DNA of 64,000 nt, taken from Devosia riboflavina (GTDB lineage: Bacteria; Pseudomonadota; Alphaproteobacteria; Rhizobiales; Devosiaceae). Made by a program: the position numbers and the translations under genes. The notes beneath the pieces were generated by a model. That model saw nothing but the letters and a program-made list of their open reading frames with translations, made no database searches and had not been told where the DNA came from. Location of the stretch: the NCBI RefSeq assembly GCF_000743575.1, contig NZ_JQGC01000009.1:124001-188000 (forward strand), given 5' to 3'. Below, in pieces: positions 25,852-34,744 of the stretch. The first letter of the stretch is position 1. Each line of letters begins with the position of its first letter.

Positions 25852-26925
25852 TTACTCCTTTGTAGCAGAAGCGGCGCGCAGCACATCGGCGGCCGCCTTG
25901 AGGGTTGCGCCGCTGCGCGACACGAAACCCTCGAGTTCGTCAAGAGAGGGATTGGGGGAGAAATAGTCGTCCGGCGCGATCATCGTGCCGGCGCGGACGC
26001 CGTCCTCGAAGACGCGGGAGAGGCGGATAAGCTCGAGGATTTCCCCGAGCACGGCATCCGGCTGGCGGGCCTGCCAGTCGGGGTCGAAAAGCGGGATCTG
26101 GTTCTTGTCCGAGCCCCAGACATTTTCGATCGTGAAATTGGGCCGGCTGCCGGCTTCGAAGATGGCGCCGAGAACTTTTACCCAATCGATGACGCCATCG
26201 CCGCAGGCGCGGGTCTGGCGTTCGAGGCCGTGCGGGCGGGCGAAGAGCACGATGTCGCGCATGTGGGTTTTGCGCACGAAGGGGGCGAGGCGGCGCGTGG
26301 CGGCGACGGGGTCTTCGCCGCGGACTACGACATTGGCGAGGTCGAGGGTGACGCCTAGGGCGTCGTCGCCGACCTGCTCGATCAGGCGGACGATTTCGGC
26401 CGTGGTGATCTCTTCATGGGTTTCAACGGCAATGACGGCGCCGCGGTCTTTGAGGACCGGTTTGAGTTTGAGCAGGAATTTCCGCGTGGCTTCGAGCTGG
26501 TCGGGCCAATCGACATCGGTGCGGTAGCGGTCGATGGCGTGGAGGCCCCAGCTATGGCGCTGGTAATTGGCCGTGTCGCCCCAGAGCGCGGTACAGCCGA
26601 TGGCCGTGGTTGCCTCGATCATGCGGGTCATGCCGAGCACATAATCGCCCTGGCCGATGTCGCGGACCTCGGGGGCTTCGGGTGTGTTGTAGGGATTGAT
26701 CTTGCCGAGCCCCATTTCGAGGTAGAGGCCGAGTTCATCGGCGCGCTGTTTTACGGCGGCGAGGAAGCCGGCATCGAGCGTCGGCGAGACATCGAGCACG
26801 GTGCGGAAGAAGACGCCGGCATGGCCGAGCTCGGCACAGCGCTCCAACAAAGCAATGGGGCCAAGTTCGGCAGCGCGAGGAAATTTTCGCCCGTCTATGC
26901 CGATGCGCAGTTCCGGAATGTTCAT
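25852..26925 (-). CDS. Sugar phosphate isomerase/epimerase-like TIM-barrel protein
   Basis: A 357-residue AP endonuclease family 2/xylose isomerase-like TIM barrel. Strand-end residues are visible in AVETHEEIT, GVTLDLANVVVRGEDP, KTHMRDIVL and FTIENVWGSDKNQ, where metal-binding Glu, Asp, His and Glu usually lie. It resembles the second TIM-barrel protein of this locus (34745), sharing THEEIT, LGV..D..N..VR.EDP and G.G.IDW. It overlaps the ABC ATPase stop by four bases. Reaction unknown; isomerisation or dehydration of a sugar is likely. Confidence 0.8.
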   Translation of the reverse strand: MNIPELRIGIDGRKFPRAAELGPIALLERCAELGHAGVFFRTVLDVSPTLDAGFLAAVKQRADELGLYLEMGLGKINPYNTPEAPEVRDIGQGDYVLGMTRMIEATTAIGCTALWGDTANYQRHSWGLHAIDRYRTDVDWPDQLEATRKFLLKLKPVLKDRGAVIAVETHEEITTAEIVRLIEQVGDDALGVTLDLANVVVRGEDPVAATRRLAPFVRKTHMRDIVLFARPHGLERQTRACGDGVIDWVKVLGAIFEAGSRPNFTIENVWGSDKNQIPLFDPDWQARQPDAVLGEILELIRLSRVFEDGVRAGTMIAPDDYFSPNPSLDELEGFVSRSGATLKAAADVLRAASATKE

Positions 26926-28547
26926 GATAGGGCCACCTGGCTTTGGTCAATCGGCAGCCCCAGCCCGCCGGGAACGGCGGCGATGAGGCGGCGCGTGTAT
27001 TCGTGTTGGGGATTTTTGAGGACCGCCTTGGCCGGTCCCTCTTCGACCAGCTTGCCGCGGTGCATCACGGCGATACGGTCGGCTATGTAGCCGGCGCTGA
27101 CCACGTCATGGGTGATGTAGAGCACCGCAACGCCCTGTTCATCGCGCAGGCGCGCGATGAGGTTGAGGATGTCGCGCCGGATCGAGACGTCGAGCATGGA
27201 AACCGGCTCGTCGGCCACCAGCAGCTTTGGCGAGGCGGCGAGCGCGCGGGCGAGGCCGACGCGTTGGCGCTGGCCGCCGGAGAGTTCATGCGGACGGCGG
27301 TCGAGATAGTTTTCGGTAGGGGTGAGGCCCACTTCGGTGAGGAGCGCGGCAACGCGTGTCTTCACATCGCGCTTGTCCGTGCCGGGCGCCGAAATCACGG
27401 CGCGGCGGAGGTGGTGGCCGATGGTGTGGAGCGGATTGAGCGAACCATAGACATCCTGGAACACCATCTGCGCGGCGCGTGGCGTGCCGGGGCGGCGGCG
27501 GGAGACGGGAACGGGCGTGTGGCCATCGACGAGGATGTCACCCGAGGTCGGGCGAATGAGGCCGGTTACGATGCGCCCAAAGGTGGATTTGCCACTGCCC
27601 GAGGCGCCGACCAGAGCCACGATTTCGCGGGGTGCCAGGCGGAAGGACATGTCATCGACGGCGCGGAGGACCGCGCTGCCGGTGAAGGGATTGCGGCCGT
27701 AGCTTTTGACGAGGTGGTGCGTTTCGAGGACGGGCGGAACGGGTTTGCGTTCGGCAACAGGCTCCGAAATCGTGAAATCGACCTTGGGCGTCGCCGAGAG
27801 CAGCGCCTTGGAATAGGGGTGCTCCTGATGCTGACGGAAGGTCGCCGTGCTGGCGGTCTCGACGATTTTTCCGTCTTTCATCACGGCGATGCGGTCGGCA
27901 ACGTCGAAGAGCAGCGGTAGGTCGTGGGTGATGAGGAGGACGGCAAAGCCCATGCGCTTTTGCAGGGCTTTTACCGTCACAAAAATTTCCTGCTGCACGA
28001 TCACGTCGAGGGCCGTGGTTGGCTCGTCGAGAATGATCAATTGCGGCGAGAGGGCGAGCGCCATGGCGATAACAACGCGCTGGCGCTGGCCACCCGAAAG
28101 TTCGTGCGGGAAAGCGCTGAGGCGACTGGGGTCGATGTCGACCATTTCCAGCAGCTCGGCCGGAGTCTTGGTACCGCCGCCGCGTTCGAGGACTTCCTTG
28201 AGCTGGGCGGAGATGCGCTTGACCGGATTGAGCGAGGTCAGCGCGTTTTGCAGCACGATGGAGGCCGTGTGCCAGCGCAGTTCGCGGACGCGATCAGAAT
28301 TGGCAGTCAGCATGTCGTGGCCGGCGACGCGGATTTCGCCGCCGGTGATGACGCCGGGCGCGCGGAGGAGGCGCAGGATGGATTGGGCGATGGTGGACTT
28401 GCCGCAGCCGGATTCGCCGGCAAGGCCCATGAATTCGCCGGGCGCGATGCTGAAGGAGACTTTGTCCACGGCGGTGCGGATGCCGTCTTCGGTGGCGTAG
28501 CCGACGGAGAGGTTGGTGATTTCTAGGGCGGGAACGAGATCAGGCAT
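26922..28547 (-). CDS. Fused dipeptide-type ABC transporter ATPase (DppD-DppF-like)
   Basis: A 541-residue protein with two complete ABC ATPase domains in one chain. Walker A motifs are GESGCGKST and GASGSGKST, and each half carries [11 protein letters not shown] as signature. This fused form serves peptide/nickel/opine family importers and energises the two permeases encoded just upstream. Its start overlaps the upstream permease stop by eight bases and its end overlaps the TIM-barrel start, so the whole set is coupled. Confidence 0.93.
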   Translation of the reverse strand: MPDLVPALEITNLSVGYATEDGIRTAVDKVSFSIAPGEFMGLAGESGCGKSTIAQSILRLLRAPGVITGGEIRVAGHDMLTANSDRVRELRWHTASIVLQNALTSLNPVKRISAQLKEVLERGGGTKTPAELLEMVDIDPSRLSAFPHELSGGQRQRVVIAMALALSPQLIILDEPTTALDVIVQQEIFVTVKALQKRMGFAVLLITHDLPLLFDVADRIAVMKDGKIVETASTATFRQHQEHPYSKALLSATPKVDFTISEPVAERKPVPPVLETHHLVKSYGRNPFTGSAVLRAVDDMSFRLAPREIVALVGASGSGKSTFGRIVTGLIRPTSGDILVDGHTPVPVSRRRPGTPRAAQMVFQDVYGSLNPLHTIGHHLRRAVISAPGTDKRDVKTRVAALLTEVGLTPTENYLDRRPHELSGGQRQRVGLARALAASPKLLVADEPVSMLDVSIRRDILNLIARLRDEQGVAVLYITHDVVSAGYIADRIAVMHRGKLVEEGPAKAVLKNPQHEYTRRLIAAVPGGLGLPIDQSQVALS

Positions 28548-29463
28548 CGCGCTTCACCGGGGTCATGAGCGAGGCGCTCGGTTTGCGGAAGCCGGCCTTT
28601 CGCAACAGGCGATCGGCGCGAAGGCGCGGATTGCCCAATTCGTCGACGGCATTGTTGATGAGGGCGAGGGAGAAGGCGGTGAGCGCGATGGCCATGCCGG
28701 GGACGACGAAGGTCCACCAGGCACCGCGGATCAGGGCGGAGGTATTTTGCGCCCAGAAGAGCATGGAGCCCCAGGTGACCTGGCCGCCATCGCCAAGGCC
28801 CAGGAATTCCAGCGAGGCCTGGGCGGTGATGGCAAAGATCACCTGATTGACGAAATAGGCGGCGACGACCGAACCCATATTGGGCAGGAGTTCGATGGCG
28901 ACGATGCGCCAGCGGCGTTCCCCCACATCTTCGGCGGCGGCGATGAATTCGCGTTCGCGCAGGCTCAATGCCTGGGAGCGGAATAGCCGCGCGCCAAAGG
29001 CCCAGCCGGTGATGGTGAGCACCATGATCATAGTTGCCGGTCCGGGCGTCAGGAAGGCGGCGAGGACGACGATGAGCGGCAGCGAAGGAATGACGAGGAA
29101 GACATTGGTGACGAGCGTCAGCACATCATCGACCCAGCCGCGGAAATAGGCCGAGGTCAGCGCCACGATGAGCGCGAGCAGCGTCGTCAGAACCGCGATG
29201 GTGAAGGCGATCCAGAGTGTGTTCTGGCCGCCATAGAGGAACTGGCTGAGGACGTCCTGCCCCTGCCCGGTCGTGCCGAAAGGATGGGCCCAGGAGGGGA
29301 ACTCGTTGATGCCGCCGGTGGCGCGGGTGGGGTTGTAGGGGGCGATCCAGCGGGCGAGCGCCGTGCTGCCCACGAGGATGACGAGAATGACGACGCCGAC
29401 GAGCACCGGCACGGAGCCGAGGGCCTGACGCCGGATTTTGCCAAAGGTTTCGTAAAAGGACAT
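28540..29463 (-). CDS. ABC transporter permease, DppC-like
   Basis: A 307-residue inner-membrane permease of the peptide family, with an N-terminal helix (VLVGVVILVILVGSTALA), about six membrane segments and the EAA loop region SLREREFIAAAEDVGERRWRIVAIELLPN. It pairs with the DppB-like permease four bases upstream. Confidence 0.92.
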   Translation of the reverse strand: MSFYETFGKIRRQALGSVPVLVGVVILVILVGSTALARWIAPYNPTRATGGINEFPSWAHPFGTTGQGQDVLSQFLYGGQNTLWIAFTIAVLTTLLALIVALTSAYFRGWVDDVLTLVTNVFLVIPSLPLIVVLAAFLTPGPATMIMVLTITGWAFGARLFRSQALSLREREFIAAAEDVGERRWRIVAIELLPNMGSVVAAYFVNQVIFAITAQASLEFLGLGDGGQVTWGSMLFWAQNTSALIRGAWWTFVVPGMAIALTAFSLALINNAVDELGNPRLRADRLLRKAGFRKPSASLMTPVKRDA

Positions 29464-29466
29464 GGC

Positions 29467-30453
29467 TCAGGCTCCCTGTCCGGCGCGGACACGCGGGTCG
29501 AGCAACACATAGAGCGTGTCGACGATGAAATTGGCCGCGAGCACCGAAAGCGTAATGATGAGGAAAAGCGCCTGCATCAGCGGATAGTCGACCGCGCTGA
29601 CGGCGCGCATGAGCGAATAGCCAAGGCCCGGATAGGTGAAGACGATCTCGGTGAGCAATTGCCCGGAAAAGACGCCGCCAATGGCCGCGCCGAGGGCGGT
29701 GACGTTGGGCAGGAGCGCGGTGCGCACGGCGTGGGAGAAGAGCACGCGGCGCGGTTTTAGCCCTTTGGCTTCGGCAAGGGTGAGATAGTCTTCGCTCAAG
29801 ACGCCGATCATGGCGTTGCGCATGTTGAGGGTCCATGGCCCGAGCGAGACCAGCACCACGGTGAAAGCAGGCGCAATCAGGTGGTAGAGCACATCGCCAA
29901 TGCCCGAGAGGGTGAAGGGCGGCGGATTGACGCTCGAATAGGCATTGCCCATCGGGAACCACTTCAGCTTGAAGCAGAAGAAATAGAAAAGCAGCAGCGC
30001 GAGGAAAAAGTACGGGAACGAGCCGAGAAAGAGCAGCACCGGCGGCGCAACGCGATCGAAGATACCACCGCGTCGCCAGGCGGCGAGCGCCCCGAGCGCC
30101 GAACCGATGACGAAGCTGAGGAGCACCGAAGTAAGCCCCAAAAGCACGGACCAGCCGATACCGGCCGCGATGATATCGCTGACCTGGGCCGGGAAATTGG
30201 AGAGCGAGCGGCCGAAATCGCCGCGCAGGATATTGCCGAGATAGGTCAGGTATTGCTGGAACAGCGGATCGTCGGTGAGGCCATAGGCCTGCCGAAGAGC
30301 GGCGAGGGATTCTTCGTTCAGCGTCGTCGAATAGGTGGCGACGATGGTCGAGGCCGGATCGCCCGGCGTCAGGCGCGGCAGGAAGAAGTTCACGGTGATG
30401 GCGACGAAGGCGGCCAGCACGTAGAACGCCAAACGCTTAGCAATGTAGAGCAT
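29467..30453 (-). CDS. ABC transporter permease, DppB-like
   Basis: A 328-residue permease of the peptide family. It starts MLYIAKRLAFYVLAAFVAITVNFFLPRLTPGDP, typical of DppB/OppB, and has an EAA loop near LSEDYLTLAEAKGLKPRRVLFSHAVRTALLP. It forms the membrane channel with the DppC-like subunit. A hairpin separates it from the binding-protein gene upstream. Confidence 0.92.
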   Translation of the reverse strand: MLYIAKRLAFYVLAAFVAITVNFFLPRLTPGDPASTIVATYSTTLNEESLAALRQAYGLTDDPLFQQYLTYLGNILRGDFGRSLSNFPAQVSDIIAAGIGWSVLLGLTSVLLSFVIGSALGALAAWRRGGIFDRVAPPVLLFLGSFPYFFLALLLFYFFCFKLKWFPMGNAYSSVNPPPFTLSGIGDVLYHLIAPAFTVVLVSLGPWTLNMRNAMIGVLSEDYLTLAEAKGLKPRRVLFSHAVRTALLPNVTALGAAIGGVFSGQLLTEIVFTYPGLGYSLMRAVSAVDYPLMQALFLIITLSVLAANFIVDTLYVLLDPRVRAGQGA

Positions 30454-30470
30454 AAAAGGGCCTCCAAAGT

Positions 30471-30494
30471 GGGGCTCCCGCGAGCGGGAGCCCC
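30471..30494 (-). terminator. Intercistronic hairpin after the binding-protein gene
   Basis: GGGGCTCCCG and CGGGAGCCCC form a 10-bp stem just after the binding-protein stop, without a long T-tract. It probably stabilises the binding-protein mRNA and limits transcription into the permease genes. Confidence 0.55.
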
Positions 30495-30509
30495 GGCGCC
30501 GAATGGGAG

Positions 30510-32213
30510 CTATTCAGCGCGACGTTCGAGCTTCGGCCAGACCAGCAAGGGACCATTGGTCATCTGCAGGCTCAGAGGCGCGTAAGCATTCTCTGCATTG
30601 GGGAAACCGGTGAACCGGGTGGTGTTGTAGAGGCCCCAATCCGGCTGCTCGTAGAGCGGGATGGCCGGGGCGGCCTCGTTGAACATGCCTTCGAGCTCGG
30701 CGATGATCGCCTTCTGCTCGGTGGCGTCGGTGGAGGCGGCGAACTTGGCGAGAAGTTCGTCCACTGCCGGATCGCCATAGCGCTGCTGGTTGTTCGGCGA
30801 AGCCGTGCCAACCGGCTGGACCGACGAGGTCGCCATATTGTTGCGATAGAATTCGAAGGGCGTTGCGGTGCGCTGGGCGGTGCCGAGCGAGAGGTCGAAC
30901 TGGCCGGTAAAGGTTGAATTGGTCCAGCTATCGGCTGTCGTCGTGCGCAGGGTTACGTTGATGCCGATATCGGCAAGGTTTTCCGCGACGATCTGGCTGG
31001 CCGAGACCCAGTCGTTCCAGCCAGAGGGAACGATGATGTCATAGGCCATGGGCTGGCCTTCCTTGTCGACGCGAATGCCGTCGGCGCCGCGCGCATAGCC
31101 GGCATCATCGAGCATCTTGTTGGCGGCATCAGGATCGATATTGACCCAGGAGGCGCCGGCTTCGACCACGGCCGGATCGATCCAGTCCTTGAACGGACCT
31201 TCGGGCAGGCCGGTGGCATTGCCGGGCACCGACTTGCCCCAGACACCGGTATTGATCATGCGCTGGCGATCGAGCGCGAGGCTCATGGCCTTGCGCACCG
31301 TCGTGTCGCCGAGAGCACCATCGGTGGTGTTGGCGAGCAGCATCACGACGGAGGTGCGCGGCCACCAATAGCCAAAATGTTCGGGATCGAGGGCCACGAA
31401 AGTGGTGTCCGGGTCGGGCACGAGCCCACCCCAATCGATATTGCCCGAGAGCACGGCGGCGCTGACCTGGTCATTGCCGTTAAAACCCTGGACGAAGACG
31501 CCTTCGATATTGAGCGGCTGCCAGTAGTTCGGGTTCTGCGTCACCTGATAGCGGTCGGTGCCGAAGGCATCGATGGTGGTGAAGGGGCCGGTGCCGACCG
31601 GTTCGGAATTCTCGAAGGTGACGGGATCGGCGACATCCTTCCAGACGTGCTCGGGCACGATGAACTGGTCGACGATGGCATAAAGGCCCGGTGTATAGGC
31701 TGTCGAAAAGGTGAATTTCACCGTCTTCGCATCCACCGCTTCCACGGCGCTGAGATATTGGCCGAAGGCGCCGGCGGCGGGGCCAATCAGGCCCGGATTG
31801 TCCTTCATGAGGTTGAAGGTGAAGGCGACGTCATCGGCGGAAAAGGCTTCACCGTCGGACCATTTGACGTCGTCGCGCAGGGTGAGCGTCAGGGTCAGTG
31901 CGTCGGCGGACCATTCGTAGCCCGTCGCCAGCCACGGATCGAGCTGACCCGTCGCATAGTTCTGGATCATGGTCGGTTCATACATGGTGCGGGTGCTGAC
32001 CCAGCGCGCCGTGGGCGAGAAGGGGTTGAAGGTGCGCGTAAAGCTGTTGCCACCCTCGGCCACGATGCGGACGAGCTGATCCAGCGGCACCTCGGCCATG
32101 GCCGGAAGCGGTGCAGAAAGGGCCGCAACGCCTGCCAGGCCGGCCAAGGCCAGGGCGCGCAAACTTCTGGACAAGTGCCAGGGGGACTTCTTCAAACTTG
32201 TATGTCTGTGCAT
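30510..32213 (-). CDS. ABC transporter substrate-binding protein, family 5 (peptide type)
   Basis: A 567-residue periplasmic binding protein with a twin-basic-rich N terminus and signal peptide (LRALALAGLAGVAALSAPLPAMA). The mature protein shows family 5 features: WSDGEAFSADDVAFTFNLMKDN and RKAMSLALDRQRMI. Family 5 proteins bind peptides, opines, glycosides or nickel. ATG 32213 is chosen over 32261 because GGAGA lies six bases upstream. It follows the ROK gene by 44 bases. Confidence 0.9.
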   Translation of the reverse strand: MHRHTSLKKSPWHLSRSLRALALAGLAGVAALSAPLPAMAEVPLDQLVRIVAEGGNSFTRTFNPFSPTARWVSTRTMYEPTMIQNYATGQLDPWLATGYEWSADALTLTLTLRDDVKWSDGEAFSADDVAFTFNLMKDNPGLIGPAAGAFGQYLSAVEAVDAKTVKFTFSTAYTPGLYAIVDQFIVPEHVWKDVADPVTFENSEPVGTGPFTTIDAFGTDRYQVTQNPNYWQPLNIEGVFVQGFNGNDQVSAAVLSGNIDWGGLVPDPDTTFVALDPEHFGYWWPRTSVVMLLANTTDGALGDTTVRKAMSLALDRQRMINTGVWGKSVPGNATGLPEGPFKDWIDPAVVEAGASWVNIDPDAANKMLDDAGYARGADGIRVDKEGQPMAYDIIVPSGWNDWVSASQIVAENLADIGINVTLRTTTADSWTNSTFTGQFDLSLGTAQRTATPFEFYRNNMATSSVQPVGTASPNNQQRYGDPAVDELLAKFAASTDATEQKAIIAELEGMFNEAAPAIPLYEQPDWGLYNTTRFTGFPNAENAYAPLSLQMTNGPLLVWPKLERRAE

Positions 32214-32257
32214 AAACGTCTCCGGGGAAGGCTGCTTCATCAGGGTGGTCCATCTCC

Positions 32258-33448
32258 TCACGGGAGGCCGCGTGCCGCGCTGCCTCCCGTGAACACACGC
32301 TCGCGAGCATGCTCGAGTGCGAGTTCTACGGCGCCCGCCCGCACGGCATTGCTGCTCACGGCGGTGGGAACAATCTGGGGAATGGCGATGGGCAGGCGTT
32401 TCAGGATGCCGATGACGCTCTCGCAGAGCGCTCGCCCGCCGGCCCGGCCGACATCGCCGCCGAGCACGACCATTTCAGGATCGAGAATGCCGATGGCGCC
32501 GGTCAGTGCCGCGGCGACGCGATAGCCAAGTTCGGCGAAGAAGGGGCCCTGCCCGCCGGTGCGAGCGGCTCGCGTAATCGCATCGATACTGTCGGTGCCG
32601 GCGAGGCCATGGCGCGCCACCAGTGCATCGATGCCTTCGACATTGAGAAGGTCTTCAACGAGGGCCATGTGGACGGCCTCGCCGGGCTGGGCGAAACGAT
32701 CGGGCACCATGGCGCCGCCGAGTTCGCCAGCCGTGCCGGTCGAGCCATGGATCAGGCGCCCGCCGATCACCGCACCAGCACCAACGCCATCGCCGACCCA
32801 GAGCAGGATGAAGGACTGGATGGAGGTGGCGGCGCCAAAGGTCATCTCTTCGATGGCGACGAGATTGACGTCGTTTTCGATCAGCACATGGCGGTGGCCA
32901 AGCACTTCCTGCAGCGCCTCGGGAATATGGTAGCCCTCCCAATTGGGGAGCTGCTGGCCCTTGCGCAGATTGCCGGCGGTGATGTCGACGATACCAGGCA
33001 GGCCGACGACCAGTTGGTCGATCTGCCGGATTTCGATGCCGGCTTCCCTGGTCACGGCTTTAAGGACGGCGGTGAGGCGCTCGTGGGCGTCGTAGCGTTC
33101 GCCTGGTCGTCCCTCATGCTTGAAGGTGCCGATGATATTGCCGGAGATATCGGCAATGGCCGCGTCGATGCCATGGGTGCCGACATCGATGCCGGCCACG
33201 AAGGAGGCAGTGGGATCAAGGCCCCAAAGTCCCGCCTTGGGACCATAGGTGCCAGCCTTTTCACCATCGCGGCGGATGAGGTTGACCGCTTCGAGTCGGC
33301 GCAGCAGGTCGGACATGGCGGGCTTGGAAAGACCGGTAAAGGCCTCGAGTTCCATGCGCGTTAGGGCACCCTCGCTGAGGAGGCGCTGCAGCACCGCCTT
33401 TTCATTGAGATTGCGAAGCAGCCTGGGACTGCCGGAGAGAACTTCCAT
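32258..33448 (-). CDS. ROK-family transcriptional regulator
   Basis: A 396-residue ROK protein. The N-terminal winged helix (LNEKAVLQRLLSEGALTRMELEAFTGLSKPAMSDLLRRLE) is followed by a sugar-kinase-like domain with VAGIDVGTHGIDAAI, LPGIVD and ENDVNLVAIEE. The zinc-binding GHCxxxC cluster common in ROK proteins is not evident. It probably senses a sugar or sugar phosphate and controls the divergent transport and catabolic genes. Two GTG codons precede ATG 33448 in frame, and no clear ribosome-binding site separates them. Confidence 0.88.
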   Translation of the reverse strand: MEVLSGSPRLLRNLNEKAVLQRLLSEGALTRMELEAFTGLSKPAMSDLLRRLEAVNLIRRDGEKAGTYGPKAGLWGLDPTASFVAGIDVGTHGIDAAIADISGNIIGTFKHEGRPGERYDAHERLTAVLKAVTREAGIEIRQIDQLVVGLPGIVDITAGNLRKGQQLPNWEGYHIPEALQEVLGHRHVLIENDVNLVAIEEMTFGAATSIQSFILLWVGDGVGAGAVIGGRLIHGSTGTAGELGGAMVPDRFAQPGEAVHMALVEDLLNVEGIDALVARHGLAGTDSIDAITRAARTGGQGPFFAELGYRVAAALTGAIGILDPEMVVLGGDVGRAGGRALCESVIGILKRLPIAIPQIVPTAVSSNAVRAGAVELALEHARERVFTGGSAARGLP

Positions 33449-33462
33449 CACCACTTGACCGT

Positions 33463-33481
33463 CTGGTAACTTTCCTTACAG
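33463..33481. promoter_or_regulatory. Candidate ROK operator in the divergent promoter region
   Basis: CTGGTAACTTTCCTTACAG is a near-palindrome: CTGGTAA and TTACAG around CTTTCC, containing perfect GTAA-CTTTCC-TTAC. It lies between the ROK gene and the creatinase-like gene. ROK repressors often bind AT-rich palindromes with TTTCC/GGAAA cores, but the assignment is an inference. Confidence 0.4.
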
Positions 33482-33540
33482 TAATTAAGGTCTCATCTGA
33501 AACCGCTTGTCAAGAGACTGTCACAGGGTGGATGCAACCG

Positions 33541-34734
33541 ATGAAAACCAAACCCCCTTCGCCTTTCGACCGCGCCTATCACGGCCAGAGGATCCAGCAG
33601 GGCCGAGCGCTGATAGAGCAGCTCGGGCTAGAAGCGATCCTTGGCTTTTCAGCGCCTCGTGGCCTTGCGGCGGGAACGCGAACGAGCGGAAATCTGGGCT
33701 GGTTTGCCGGGTTCAGCCCGATCTGGGCGCCATCCCTACTGGTACTGACGGCGGGTCGGGCGACGATCGTCGCGCCCGGGAAGAACGAGGCGCGGCTCTT
33801 TTCGACCCGCGTGGGAACAGCGTTCGAGGTTATTGGCGCCGGACCGGACGGGATCATGGCGACGGCTTTGGAATTGCTTAGTGGGTACCAGCGCGTCGGT
33901 ACGGCGGGAGCTGATGAATTGCCGCCGCGCTTTGTTACTCAGCTTGCAGCGACCCTGCCCCAAGCCGTAGCCGTGGATGCCGAATTGCAGGCGCTGCGGC
34001 TGACACGGGCACCGATAGAAATCGACCTGCACCGTCGGGCCAGTGCCATTTCGGATGCCATGATCGAACGCGCCTTTGCCTATGCGGCAGAGCCCGGCGC
34101 GACGCCGGCCGGCCTCATGGCCGAGGTGGAGCACGAGGGGCGCCGGCATGGCGCCGATATCTCACGGCTCTGGCTTTCCACTGGTCCCAGGCCGCCGGTG
34201 ACCTATTTTGAAATGTTCGAATTGCCCGAGACGCTGGACCCCGGCGACCGGGTGCAACTCGGCACCATGGTTTCCTATGAGGGCTATTTTGCCCAGGGGT
34301 TGCGCATCGGCAGCATGGGGCCGGCTCGTGCAGCGCTGAAGGATGTCGTCGCGCGGATCGAGGCGATCCAGGACGATGCCCTGGCTCTGATGCGGCCAGG
34401 GCGTCCGGTGCATGAATTGGGCGATCTCATTGAAAGCCGGATTGACGCCATCTGCCCCTATTCGCGGCAAAGCGACCCGTTCCGCTTCCAGTCCTGCCAT
34501 GGTCTGGGGCTCGATTATTCCGAGCCCGGCCTTGCTGTCGCGCTCTCGCCGCAGCGCGATCGCAGTCTTGATGCCCATGGCCCGGTCTTCCAGCCGGGCA
34601 TGGTGTTTGAAATCCACCCCAATTTTTCGCTGCCCGAACTCGGCCATGTCTGCGCCGGGGATGTGGCTCTGGTCACCGAAACCGGGGCCGAATGGCTTAC
34701 CCGGTTCCCGCGCGGCGTCTATCCGATCATCTGA
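33541..34734 (+). CDS. M24 (pita-bread) family protein, creatinase-like, metal ligands lost
   Basis: A 397-residue protein with the two-domain layout of Xaa-Pro peptidase/creatinase: an N-terminal domain to about 150 and a pita-bread domain after it. Of the five metal ligands of M24 peptidases, H320 (SCHGLGLDYSEP) and E358 (FEIHPNF) remain. The two aspartates in the GDxVxxD...GYxxD stretch are G241 and Q252, and the last glutamate is G373. Metal-free catalysis as in creatinase is therefore likelier than peptidase activity. ATG 33541 is preferred over 33532 because AGGGTGG directly abuts the latter. Confidence 0.82.
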   Translation: MKTKPPSPFDRAYHGQRIQQGRALIEQLGLEAILGFSAPRGLAAGTRTSGNLGWFAGFSPIWAPSLLVLTAGRATIVAPGKNEARLFSTRVGTAFEVIGAGPDGIMATALELLSGYQRVGTAGADELPPRFVTQLAATLPQAVAVDAELQALRLTRAPIEIDLHRRASAISDAMIERAFAYAAEPGATPAGLMAEVEHEGRRHGADISRLWLSTGPRPPVTYFEMFELPETLDPGDRVQLGTMVSYEGYFAQGLRIGSMGPARAALKDVVARIEAIQDDALALMRPGRPVHELGDLIESRIDAICPYSRQSDPFRFQSCHGLGLDYSEPGLAVALSPQRDRSLDAHGPVFQPGMVFEIHPNFSLPELGHVCAGDVALVTETGAEWLTRFPRGVYPII

Positions 34735-34744
34735 AGGAGTTTTC

